Of a DNA stretch of 55,663 nt, positions 33,862 through 45,739 are shown piece after piece; the first letter of the stretch is position 1; every line of letters begins with the position of its first letter. The translations under genes were made by a program, and so were the position numbers. This DNA comes from Collybiopsis luxurians FD-317 M1 (lineage: Eukaryota > Basidiomycota > Agaricomycetes > Agaricales > Omphalotaceae), in assembly GCA_000827265.1 (NCBI GenBank), contig KN834843.1, positions 154,453-210,115 on the forward strand. Direction: 5' to 3'. The notes beneath the pieces were generated by a model. That model made no database searches, had not been told where the DNA came from, and saw only the letters and a list, made by a program, of their open reading frames with translations.

Positions 33862-35323
33862 CTCACTATATGCCTAGTACTTTGGATAGTGGACTACGTG
33901 GAGACATTTCCCATTGAGATATGCACAATATGGAGAAAAAATCCGACAGGAACAACTCTCTTATTCATATTTAACAGATATAGCTTTTTAATATCTCTAG
34001 TACTCGGCTCAATGTTTCAGCTGCCTGGACAAGGGACAGATGCCAAGTTAGGTGTTTTGAGTGTAATCAATTAGTTTACTTCACTGATGAGATCTTAGAT
34101 GCAACTTAATGAAGTGGTTGTCTGAGCTTCTAGGGTCGGGGGCACTTGTATCCACCAATGGTGAGAGATATTTATATAGCTCATATTAAGAGTTCTGAGT
34201 GGATGAAAATACTTTCTAGCCCTTCTTTCTCTAAGAGTGTACGCAATATATGACAGAAGTAGGACGATAATGGCAATATCTGGTCTTTTAATTCTCTGTC
34301 GATTCTGCCTGGATATCATGGCAAGTATAAAAGGAGTTTATCCTTGAAGCGATGAGTAATATACCTGTATGATATAGAACACACCACTGCTTTCTCCGGG
34401 CATTTCTTCAACTGGATATCCCTTACAAAACTATACTATGTGTCTAGTCAACGTCATCGAGGAAGAATTATACTACAAGTGAGTAATGGTAATAATCTAC
34501 ATTCTACACATTGTGGATCCAGTCTATGCATGTAGATGTAAGCTTCGCTTAAAATTGCTGTTGATGTCCTTTCAAATTAAAACATCCCAGCTCAATTTTG
34601 CATTCCTTTTGTTTCGTTGGCATTTGATCTTTTCATTCTTGGATTAACACTTAGGAAGACTTTTCATCACGCCAAGGAAATGAAAAGACTTGGTGAATCC
34701 AGTGTTACACAGGTCATTGTTCAGGATGGTATGCCAATAATATTTCATGATTCAAATTTACATCTGACAGGTTACTCTAAGGCGCTGTTTACTTCGCGTT
34801 GGTTTTTATAAATGACTCATTGTCTCTTGAGCTGAGAAAATGCAATAGGATCATATTGGCTATAGGAATACCAACTACAATTGCAATTTTGGTGTGTCTA
34901 GCTATATACTGTGCATAGGATGATTTTATGACACCACTGTTCTAGATTGAAGTAACAGATAGCAGTAGTAATGTAAGGAGAGATATATCTGGATTTGGCC
35001 CCAGCCGCAGACTCACTTGATGCTATAATTACAAAGTCAGCTCTTAACTTGATGATCCCATTCTCCAACGTGTAAGTGAAAACTTCTGCATTGCCATAGA
35101 AGTCCTTAGTTTCTGATTTTTTAACACTTACTGAAGGCTGCCCAACATTTTAATAAGCCGACTTGTGCTTAATTTACGCTCATTTTCTAGCTCTGCAGAA
35201 AGGGGCAGGCTTACCCAAGGTACTGAAGGACAAAAGTACTCCGGATTACAGTTTGCAACCAATAGCTTTTTGGGAAACATTGGAGCTCCATTAAGTGACA
35301 GGGATATAGTAGAAGAGGAGTAA
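33862..35323 (+). CDS. DUF6533-type seven-helix membrane protein, gene or young pseudogene
   Basis: Four segments match, in order, a multi-pass membrane protein family common in Agaricomycetes. (1) WIVDYVETFPIEICTIW followed by LLFIFNRYSFL at 33880-34000, the DUF6533 domain itself. (2) LSLRVYAIYDRSRTIM, part of a membrane helix and its cytosolic edge, at about 34220-34285. (3) LAFDLFILGLTLRKT followed by AKEMKRLGESSVTQVIVQDG at about 34610-34725. (4) LPNILISRLVLNLRS with the tail FATNSFLGNIGAPL and an acidic end, at 35140-35323. A good intron (GTAAGC to CCCAG, 34537-34589) precedes segment 3. I cannot place the start codon or every intron, and some spacers contain stops in the expected frame, so decay is possible. 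The family's function is unknown. Confidence 0.65.
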
Positions 35324-36464
35324 AAGACGGTCAAGAATGAAGCCTTTTGCTATAATGATTAATTGTCAACAAATCCTATATTTACTTAAAGTCTGTTCTT
35401 TTGGAGCAGTTGTCTATTATTCAATTACTTATCTAAATCTTTTTTCTTGTTTTTGACCTTATTTATTCAAGAATCCGGATTCTTGCAAGAGTTGTCGCAC
35501 TAACTTCCAAGCAGTCCCGTTCCTCGGTTGAAAGTTATCGGTCAGACATGGGCACGAGTAGCACGTGAGTACCTCATTACCCATTCATCCGGAGAGCCGC
35601 CTTTAGTCCGTTCCTCCAACGTTGTATGCTAAACGAAGCTTTACTAGGTATTTCATTCGAGAAGCGTCTCAAATACCGTAGCAACGCGCTCCCGTCTAAT
35701 CCAATTACCATCACCAAATTGTCCCAAACATTATACTTACATTATACCAGAGGTACAGGGTGTGATATGACCATTGTTTGGATGTGATCACGGCATTATA
35801 ATACCCCATTTCTCCAAAATAAGGTCAGTATAATGCTATCTCATACGATATAAAGCTCGGGACATTTTGGTGATGCACTCGATCGAACTAAACCCGTACT
35901 CTATTTCGGTTTTTGAACGGAGAAGAAGAGTACAAGAAGACTACTGTTTATCATTGCTGTTGCTAGAGAGCGAGTAAGATGAACGACTTGCCGCTGGAGA
36001 CTCGTATTACATTGAGATTAAAGTCTGCCGGTGCAGGCCCAATGGGTATGAACGTGATCGTTGGTCTGATTCAAGGTATGGATTGTAAAGAAGCGAAGCA
36101 GCGGATACCACCTCAGCAGAGGAAGTTGGACGTAACTGGACATAACGGTGGAGTTGGAAGTGATCGATTGGATTGGATTCATTAAACCATATCTGGCATG
36201 ACGGGCCAGTATATAGGGATGATCACTACTCTATCTCACTTGTTTGGGGTATATCGATCGTTTATCGTCTAGGGATAGACCTCATAGCGGTGAAATTCAG
36301 TTAGAATTGTTTCGGAGATACCAATGACCTCTCGGCTTGGACAAGTATTATTACTCCCACTGATGCCGGTTGCTCAATTCATCGCTTCGTGTAACATACA
36401 GAACATTGTACAAATGCTTGGAAAAGCTTACATTTATAGCTATATACATATAAAGCTATGCCGA
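35324..36464. other. Spacer before block B
   Basis: No recognised gene. A plus-strand open frame of 68 codons at 35979-36185 starts with ATG but has no family features and no conserved partner in block A. Confidence 0.45.
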
Positions 36465-36568
36465 GACCACCACTCCAACGCCCACGGTGGTGCCGATCTG
36501 AAATATGGTTTACTTAAATGTGACTTGTTTAACTGCGATGAAAGGCATACCTTGTGACAATGGTGGAT

Positions 36569-38525
36569 TTACGAGGAAGCCCATTTTGTGACTGTAGAGA
36601 TAGGGAGTACGAAGAAGTATTCACCGCCGCGCGAAGTAACAAAGACAGTCGGTCTGACTTTAGCAAAGCCAGATACTTGAATGATATTTCCTTCGCTGGT
36701 AGTCGCAAGGTTGACTAGGTCTCCGGTCTTTGGTTCTTTTTCAGGAGGTTTATCATACTTCACTTCGGCTACAGCTGCAGATGTGTTCGCAGCTGGAGGT
36801 CCCCCGATGATAGGATCTTGCCCTGCGAAGTATGAGCATAATGTAGTATTTTGGCAACGAAAAACGTACCAGTATGCTGGGGAACTAGTGATGTGATGGG
36901 GAAGTAGTCATTATTCGCAAAAGAAACCGTTTGCCGAACAAAGCCTTGGTCCAAGCTAGACTGATAGGACACAAAAAGAAGTCCACGCAGGTCTTTGTCC
37001 GGATCTTCGTCAGGCTACAAGATAGTTCCATTAATTATAATCAAGCCGATGAAGGAGCCGTCTAGTAATACCTGGACCTCGGGACCATAAGGGAGACCAG
37101 CGCGTACCATCATACTCGATTCAAGGAATGCCCGCTGAACGTACGGGTCTATATTTCGAGGGACTGTCTTGCGTGTATGCGCAGAGAAAGGGCAGAATAA
37201 GTCAGTGAGACCATTGACACCGTCAATAGTATAGTTAAAATTATTGTTCATGTCTGCATTTGCTGCCACTTCGGGATTATCGTTGTACGGACACAATGCT
37301 ATAGGAGCCCCCTTCAGAAGGGTTAGAGTGGGAAACAGGTATCCAAAGATTGTGACTTACGGATTTCCAACGACCGATCAACCTAGCTCCCCAGAGCTCC
37401 TCACCCTGCTTGTCTGTCAGTGCCTGACTTTCAGGGACCGGCGGGACAAAGTCCTTCCAGCGCGCGCCATTCTTCTCCAAGTAAGCATTGAACAATTGAA
37501 CGTATTGCTGAAGCTTGCGGAACACCATCACGGTCCCGCCTTTTGTCCAGGCGGGACATTGGCCTGCGCCATCAATAACTGGATCTCCCTTGAACCCGAT
37601 AATCACTACGCCACAGTTCACTTGGATCTGACCCGGCCTTGCTGTGGTAAGTTTGCTAATAACAATATCAAGACAAGATCTGAGGTTCAACAGGGCATTT
37701 ACCGAAGGGCAGGCTGAGAGATGCCGTCTTTGTAGCCGAAGTGCTCGTGTCCTGCGTTATCGCCAGGTCGTGCCCTCCCTCCGAGCACAATAACAACTTT
37801 GATGGATGTGCCGAAGAGCGCTGTAGTCTCCTTTGTATACACAACATGTCAATCCTCAGTGAAGAAAGCTTCTTCTCAGAAGCTCACCGCCTGCAGCGAC
37901 AGTGATGACACCATGAAGGGCTGTTCCGTCATCTTTGTTCGCCGAGCCATGGACAGGATCGAAATCTTTTTTGTTAAACTCGGGATCCCATTGCATCTGG
38001 TCACCAAGCATGTCCTTGTCGTCTCGCATTGCCCGATGGCCAAAACGTGCATCCCCGGTTTCATCGCGAACATCTAGATAATCCATACCCATGCGACTGA
38101 ATGCGATTCGATAACTGGCTTTCTTGATGATAGGAGGCTTTCCATCAGCTTGAGCCCCTTTCCGATTATGTTTGGCAATCTCGCAGATGAAGCTGGCAGT
38201 ATCATGGGCGCTCGATGGCTTGAATTTCGCGAGAGCTTTTTTGAACGAGGGCACATCGGCAATACGAAAAAAAATAAAGTTCTCGGCCCGCTGTAGGTAT
38301 ACATCTTTTGGAGATTGAACACCAGGGTGGAACAGCGTCTCATACCTTGGGGAAGAGGTAGACAACATCACCTTGGACGTCTTTGAGGTCTGGAAGTGGC
38401 TCGCGTGAGATCCCCCCGAAGAGGATTTTTCCTGGAGTAGATTCAGGATGGATAGAAGGGATAATCAACCGGCGTGGAGGAATGATCTCCGGATCGTGTG
38501 GATGAAAACTGTAAGAAATGCTCAT
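36569..38525 (-). CDS. DyP-type haem peroxidase, copy B
   Basis: Same seven-exon structure as copy A: 38346-38525, 37888-38290, 37703-37820, 37361-37637, 37072-37311, 36870-37014 and 36569-36822. It encodes 538 residues. The distal GYKDGISQP, proximal His in CPFSAHTRKT and GLPYGPEV motifs are all kept, so it should be active. Against copy A it has one extra codon in exon 2 and an in-frame loss of 11 codons in the last exon (after FAKVR), which shortens a surface segment before the final GGEYFF strand. No signal peptide. The TATA box of copy A (TATATA) is TTATAAGG at about 38580 here, so expression may differ. Confidence 0.94.
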
Positions 38526-40440
38526 GAGTGTCACTGACTAGGATTAGAATGAAGGATGCTGTATGCTCGAATTGTCTGATTATAAGGAAAGGCCACCATG
38601 CCATTTGAGACTCAAAAGAGAAGTTCTAAACAGAACGTTCAGGTAATTTCGGACCATTTGTTCTAGATGCTTCGGAAAGATGCATTCCCCCTGTGTGGCA
38701 GTAATGCGCATAGTAAAACGAACTCTTCTGTTACGTTTTCGAATACGATTTCCTCCCAATATCGATTGAAATGCGATATCGATCAGGATCATATCCGGGA
38801 CTTAGCATAAGTCGAAATTCCAGAAGCGACACCTTTCCGGAGCTTGAAGCTTGAAGCCTTCAGCCTCTGAAGCCGTTTAGTGGAGGAGATAACTAATTGA
38901 TGAAGATATACGCCGTCATGGTCCCTAGACTTCTTTACCTCACTCAAGAATCTACTCTGGCATCTGTAAACGTTCTGTTTACAGCAGCCTGACTTCGCAT
39001 ATCGTAAAATTTATGTGCCACACACGATTTCTGCAGTCTCAGCGCCAGCTGATTTGAATATCATTTCATGATAGATCAACCTTTCGTCCTCCCATCCAGA
39101 TCCTCAAGTGCGATACTTGAATCTATTCTGTTTGCTATCCAAGAGTGCCACCCGGATGACTGAAGTGGAGCAATTATTGCCACCACAAGTTGCTACAATG
39201 TATCTGCTATCCATCTATCTGTATGGTTTTTATAGTGAAATATGGTAATATTTGAAGTTGTTCTGGTAGAAGTTCAGCAGTGTACGGCATTCTTCACTAT
39301 ATTTTATTTATTTATTATGGAAGCAGCCCGGCCCTAGGCGAGCCGTCAAAAGCTTGACGTAGTCGAGATCTGCGGAATGACTTTCTCCCGGGGAAATGTG
39401 TTTCATATACCTGCGAATGACACGTGATGTGGAGTTTGGGTTCATTCATCTTAGTTAATTTATTACAAGTACAGTGGTTCCTCTGTATTTGTCTTGCCAA
39501 TAATTAGTGTGTCAGTGCGATCTTTATTGGCCCATACCCACTAAAGCCCCAGGCTTATTATCCATTTGTCTGGAGGTTGACCGATATTTATAGTCTCCTG
39601 CTAGATCTCTAGTACCGTGGCTTTGGGGATAGCCTTCTTCCCAAACTCTTTATCCTTCATTATCCTTACTCACCCTACGAGCCATGACCTTATTTTATAA
39701 ATCTTTGAATGGAGGAAGTGCTTATGACTACGCGCTAATGAAGGTGCTGATATCATTTAAAAAGTTGTGCTTCTGAGAGGCTGTTATCTGTGACATGTAC
39801 TACTGTACCATTTCAAATGGATGTTGATCAATTTAGAAGTTTTGGTCAATGAGTATTTAAAAAAAAATCTGAAAAGTTGGGAAAAAAAATAAAACTGATA
39901 TTGGAATTTTTGGCCAATGATGCATGACTGAACTTCTTTTTGAAATGGTACAGTACATTGATATTATTATCTCTGAATTATAAATGTGGCTTACTAGTGT
40001 AACATGAACCGCTGGACATGGACTCCAAGACTGCGGCCCTCGTTCTCAAAGCTGTTTTTCAAAATCTGAAAATCCAATCACTAGTCTTACTCCATAGGTG
40101 GAATAAACTCCACCCAGCGTAAGGCACCTCCGAAAACTTATAATACAGCGTGGACGCCTTTAGGTCATCATTCAGTTAGATTGGATGTTGAGTATATGCG
40201 CCTGTCAGCTGAATCGGAATACTCAAAATATAGACAATGATCTCTGCGGGAAGTCACCCTTTTTCGGTTTTTCATTCAGCAGGGGGGTTTTCCACTTGTC
40301 CCTACTCAAGGCTGTTTATCACTTAGGAAACTTGACCAGTTTGGTCATAGATCAGATATGTATATTTGATAGATGAGCTGAAAAAACACTTTAGTCTCCT
40401 CTGAATATTTATTTCTTGTCTTTCTTCCATGTTAATCCTC
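38526..40440. other. DyP upstream region, block B
   Basis: Bases 38530-39130 are the DyP 5' flank shared with three other places in the window. Bases of about 39700-40000 contain a small MITE, listed separately. No gene. Confidence 0.6.
39801..39955. mobile_element. Small MITE
   Basis: A 155-base palindromic-ended unit. TACTGTACCATTTCAAA at the left end is the exact reverse complement of the last 17 bases, and inner segments (GAAGTTTTGGTCAATGAG against TTTTTGGCCAATGATG on the other side) continue the inverted match. If the outer TA is the target duplication, as in Tc1/mariner elements, the element proper is 39803-39953. The middle is A-rich and non-coding. Confidence 0.78.
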
Positions 40441-40960
40441 AATAAAGCACGTATCTTCTCGACTGTCGTCTCCCATTGTCTGCTTGTCAAATTGTACTTC
40501 CCCGGTTACATCGTAAACACTTAGATGGTATCGGACGGGATGAATGCGATCTGATAGGCGGCTTTCTCGATGATGGGATCCTCTTTACCAGCCTGAGCAC
40601 TTGACTCTTTTTGTTTGGCAATCTCGGAGATGAAGCTGGCAGTATCATGGGTGCTTAATGGCTTCAATTGAGCAAGAGCGGTTTTGAAAGAGGGCACATC
40701 GACAATATGAAAGAAAATAAGGCTCTCGGCCTGCCATAGGTATACATCTTTTGGAGATCGAAAACCAGGATGGAGCGGTATCTCATAGAAAAGAGGTAGA
40801 CAATGTCACCTTGAGACGCGTTTCACGTCTGGAGCGTAATATTCCCGAAGAGGTTCTTTCCTGGAGCGAATGAAGGATGGATTGAAGGGACGATCGATCG
40901 GCGGTGGGGATAATCGCCGGATCGTAATTTGGATCAAGATCGTAAGAGACCCAAGAATTT
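40440..40960 (-). pseudogene. DyP relic (exons 1-2)
   Basis: On the minus strand it follows DyP exon 1, intron 1 and most of exon 2 (compare 37990-38525): the segment antisense to FGGISREPLP near 40840, the intron-1 region near 40760 and the SAHDTA-like region near 40650. Several indels break the frame, and the GxxDG and haem-His exons are missing. Block A has a shorter relic in the equivalent position (13823-14005). Confidence 0.85.
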
Positions 40961-43315
40961 AAGATAAGAGCGCTATCATGAGACTGTTTAAGAAGTGAAA
41001 AAAGGCCGCTATGCCATTTTGGACTCCAAAAGTGAAGCCAGAAACAGAAAGCTTAGTTCTTTCGAACCAGCTATGCCAGCTGTCTTGCGAAGCGCCTGCA
41101 TGCATTCCCGCTGTATGCGGATAGCTGATCTTGTTTCTCTTTACGTTTCCATCGCACTTCCGATCTCGCTTGCAAGCATTCACGCCGAGAACCCCTTTGC
41201 ACTATTACTTGATATCAAATCCATCGGTCCCAGCGTGTTCCATCAATCCTATACTAGGATCTAGTACGCCGGCTCCTGAAGCCTCCGATGCCTCGATGCC
41301 AGAAATTGCACTGAGAACGATCAACCATCTGATCCATATGGATAAGTGCCGTTGTGGTCCCTGGGCTTCTTTACCTTTACCCTTGCCCATCTTGAACGTA
41401 TAGATTTACTCCTATACTTGGTATTACACATGACTACTACAGCCTCAGTGCCACCTGCTAAGTGTATTACTTGCCTGGTGGGCCACCTTTCCTCCCTTCC
41501 ATCCGCCGTTAAATGCAATGTATTACTAAAGGTGCGCGCTTCCCACGTTCTCTATCTTACTGGGGTCTTATACTGTTCTCCGTCCAAAGGTCCTATCAGG
41601 AGTCATAACTGTAATTGAATAATTCGCCTCCCACAGTTTTTAAATATCTTGTTTGATTTAGAGATGAAATATGATTAAAAATTTAAGCTCAAAGATATTT
41701 CGGCAGAAGTCCAGCAGTGCATGGGATCCTTCACCTTATTCGCTCTGCCCATGACCCTGTTTGATGAACATTCGAACAGAAGAGGTGCTTATAGGTGGAG
41801 CTACTGATATCATCCCAAAAACTTGCGTTTCTGGAAGGCTGTTATCTGCAACGTGTATTGATGTGAATCCCCTTACGCAGTAGGTTTTTGATAGTAAATA
41901 AGTACAAAATTGTTTCTGGGCAGACTAAGCTTTAAATTACGAGGTTGGAATGAAATGAAGGAGTCGTCCTTATGGTGGGGTTTTCTTGGGTGCTCAGTGC
42001 TGGCACTTCCATTGTGATGGCATCAAATATTTTTTCTCATCCCTCTTCTCGAGGACCCTTGCAATGAGTAACCCCAGTCCACAATCCCTGCCTTTCCCAT
42101 ACTGTCCTGCATTCTTCGCTTTTGTGAGCAGCATTGAGACAGCAATGAAACTGCAAAGAAGCTGAAAGAATCTGGATCCTATACTCTATCATGATAGAGT
42201 ACGCTCCCTAAATTCCATCAGGTTTGGCCTTCCCGTCGTCGAGTAATTGGTCAAGGCATTGTGAGCATGAACCGAAAGGACATAGAGTGCATCCAATAAC
42301 TTCGGTCTTCTGAATCTTCAAAGCCTCCCGTTGTGTCCACTTCCAATTTCAACGACTGAGGCCTGGGTGGGACATTCCAGTACGTGAATATGCTAACCCA
42401 GTAACATGAGTATTACTAACTACTCGAAGTACTGGTAGGCGAAAGCCTAGGATTCTAGACCGACGCGACATAAGTTTTCTCGGCTAAATGGAGACTGAAA
42501 GCCACTACATCGGTACTTTTACTATTTTACGGCCATCTGGCACCAAGGTGGCGATCCTCGACTGAACTACCTCGACTACAGACTACTGGTTCCCAGTTCT
42601 CCAGGACCTGTTTGTGTAGAGTTGCAACACGAATCTAGAAGCAGTCTAAAGTATGTTTGAATTGGGGGGAGATAGTGGAGGTATGCAGAAGAACGAGTCC
42701 TGTGAAAGACGGAATGGCTGTCAAAATCTCCGAGTTATGGATGTAGTTGACTGATATGCGATGACTGGCAGGCCTTGAACTCCAAAGTCGTCGTCCTTGC
42801 TCTCAAAAATTGTTTTCGGGAATCTGTAATGAAAGCTCCTTCCATAAACACGATATCTTCGACTATTGTATCATTGAAAGATTGATAGATAGATAGCATG
42901 CAGCGTGCCAGCGAGGGCTGTGCAATTAAAGCTATTCTCATAGGCACGATAGCAAGGACTTAGCATAGTGCTGATAAGCGCAACTTTTTATTCGCCGTGC
43001 TCACAAGATGATGTCTGCAATTCGTTCCACAGAGACTCACTGCACCCCTTATTCCCTTACTTAGTTTAACTCGCTCCATCCCTTCAGTACCCAAACCTTG
43101 TCTATCCATCATCAATGGAAGATTGATTATCTTAGCAACACATGAGTCACAACAAGATTGACGCTCAGAATGAGTCTGGATGGCTCGTATTTATAAGCTA
43201 TGATGTGATGGATTGTAAGACTGATTACAGATAGAATGTTGCACCTGGTCCGGCAGAAGCCACAATCGCAATAGATGACAATCCTCGTTGTTATTTCTTC
43301 ACATAGTAGTCTCGT
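40961..43315. other. Spacer between DyP relic and LAAO copy B
   Basis: Bases 40961-41650 are another copy of the DyP 5' flank. Bases 42220-42450 match block A only in inverted orientation. Bases of about 42600-43480 match block A directly, including the tetranucleotide run GATAGATAGATAG at about 42884. No gene recognised. Confidence 0.55.
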
Positions 43316-43549
43316 TTATATGATGCTACTGCTCAGCAAAAGTCTCCTCACTTCCCAATCTTTCTTGTTTTTTATTTCTCCCACTGAACATCTGCCTGGG
43401 TGGAAGTCTTCAGTGTTTTAGCAGAATCTAAAATCCTCAAAGTCTCTTCACTGTTACGATATAACAAGTAAGAGTGATGATGCTTGTCCTACTTTCAAAT
43501 GCAATCTAATACAAGCTATTCAAAAGAGTCTTTCTCAGCTGTATTAGTC

Positions 43550-45739
43550 ATGCCACAGGGTACAGATGTTCCAGATATTCGCACCAAGGTTGCCCAATAT
43601 TTTGTCAATAAGAAGCTGCAAGAGCTCGAATCCGCCAACCCTCAGATCAAGCTTGATATTGGAGACTTCTTACAGGCCCTTCCCGTGAAGTCTGAAGCTG
43701 CTGCAGCGGAATCCTCGCAGCAAGCTGACGCCTCACCTCTCCCTTATGGACAGACCGTAGGTTGGAAAGACCTGTACGACGTCTTTTCTAAATGAACTCA
43801 AAGGAAAAATGTGCCTTTCAACCTTGCTGACATTTTTCCCTGGTACCGCATTGCTATTATTGGTGGTGGCGTTGCTGGCCTGCGCACTGCTAAGCTTCTG
43901 CAGGATAATGGCATACCTTACAAAATCTTTGAAGCAAGCAAACGTCCTGGAGGACGTGTCTTCACATATCCCTTTTCACCAAAGCCACCTATGGGAAAGC
44001 ATGACTACTACGATGTTGGTGCTATGCGATTTCCTGATAATGAAGCAAGTAAAGCAACATTTGAGCTTTTCAAAGAGCTCAATCTAAAAGACAACTTAAT
44101 CCCATATGTATTTTCGAGAGACAACGCCATCATGTATTTCAATGGTGAGTACTGCTGACTGACCATAAAAAGGCTTTGCGGCTGACAACAAGCCGGTAGG
44201 CATCAAATCAACAGCAGCCGTGGCAAGGACACAAGGCGATCATTTCAAAGATGAAACTGAGTTCTTCTTTTCTCCCACATTTCTTTAACTAATATTGATA
44301 TAGGTTCCGAAAAAGTATCTCAACAAAACCCATGTGGACTTGACTGGTAGGACAATCTACGGGGCAGATGCTTGCATTTATGCCGCCTATGATCCGTTCC
44401 GAAAAGCGCTGGTCAAAAATTTTGATCAAGGATGGAAAAAGCTTATGGAGTACGACCGAGCTTCAACTAGAACATATCTAACATACGAGAAGCCCCAGTA
44501 TCCTATGCCCGTGGCATATTGGCTGGAGACCAGAGCTAGTGGAACAGATGGATTTGACTGTGCTTTCTCGGAGGTGAGCTTTTTTTCACCAAGCGAAGGA
44601 CTGTTGAGCTGAAAGTCTTTGTAGGCAGTTCTCGAATCTCTTGAGTTTAACTACCCCATCAAAGAGGGCGTCAAATGGTCGTGTCTAGATGGCGGTAGTG
44701 AGATCTTCATTGGCGCAATGCTCAACCAACTGGAGACCAAGCCATCGTATAATCAACGTGTCACATCTGTCAAGTCTATCCTAGAGAAACCACCGAGTTC
44801 TTGGCCCTTCAACAGGTTCCCTTTCATGGAGGTCAGCTCTATCGATGACTCCACCGGGGAGCAACATCTGGAATTATTCAGCCACGTTATTTCCACTACA
44901 ACATTTGCCACTCTGAGCACAATTGACACAACTGAAGTCCATATGACCTATACACAACGCCAGGCTATCCGTACCCTGCTTTACGGCCCGGCAGTCAAAG
45001 TCGCAATCAAGTTCAAGTCCCGCTGGTGGGAGAAGAATGGTCTTGATCAGTGCGGTGCATCTAGCTATACAGATAGGCTGAGCCGAGTGGTCGTATGTCC
45101 CAGCGCTAGGATTGGCAAAGACGGTCCAGGGGTGTTGATGGTGACATACAATTGGTAAGCGGCATTTATACTTCGGTTCAAACGATATACTAAGTTGGCT
45201 GCAACCACAGGAATCAAGATGCTTCTCGCTTTGGCTCACTCATCGAGAACCCTGACTGGTCTGAACAGCTTGATCCTAACCGGACACCCCCACCCTCAGA
45301 GAAGCAGCTCCTTTACTTGATTTACAAAGACCTTGCTGTTCTCCATGATGTGAGCATTGACCAGCTCCACAATGACACGTTGGATTACCACGTTTTTGAC
45401 TGGTACCACAACCCATACACTATGGGTGCATATGCGCACTGTGGACCGGGGCAATTCAGTACGCTTTGGCCCGACATTGTACAGCCTGCAAGCTATGGCC
45501 GTTTCCACTTTGCCGGAGAGCTTGCAAGTGCAAAACATGCATGGCTCTCTGGCGCACTGGATTCTGCGGTTCGCGTGGTCAACGAGATCCTTTACATGGA
45601 TCTTCCAATGCTGGTTTCCAAGTTCAGTGAAGAACATGGGAGGAGTTCTATGTTTAGCGACGATGAAAGTGCTTATAAGTATTTAGTCAAAGGCTTGGTT
45701 TCGAAGGAACTGGAAGAGGCTGAGGCTTGGCGGGTCTAA
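43550..45739 (+). pseudogene. Flavin amine oxidase (LAAO), disabled copy B
   Basis: Same five-exon layout as copy A: 43550-44144, 44200-44258, 44304-44573, 44625-45154 and 45211-45739. Two lesions are visible. An in-frame TGA at 43793-43795 is codon 82, in the linker before the FAD-binding motif, where copy A has CGC (Arg). The donor of intron 2 has lost its GT: after GATGAAACT the sequence is GAGTTC instead of GTGAGTTC (44259). The FAD motif (IAIIGGGVAG), GGRVF, GAMRFP and FAGELAS are otherwise preserved. The last-exon products differ by about 18%, with no further stop, so decay may be recent or the C-terminal part may still be read from a later start. No ATG suits re-initiation in frame just after the stop. 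Confidence 0.85.
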
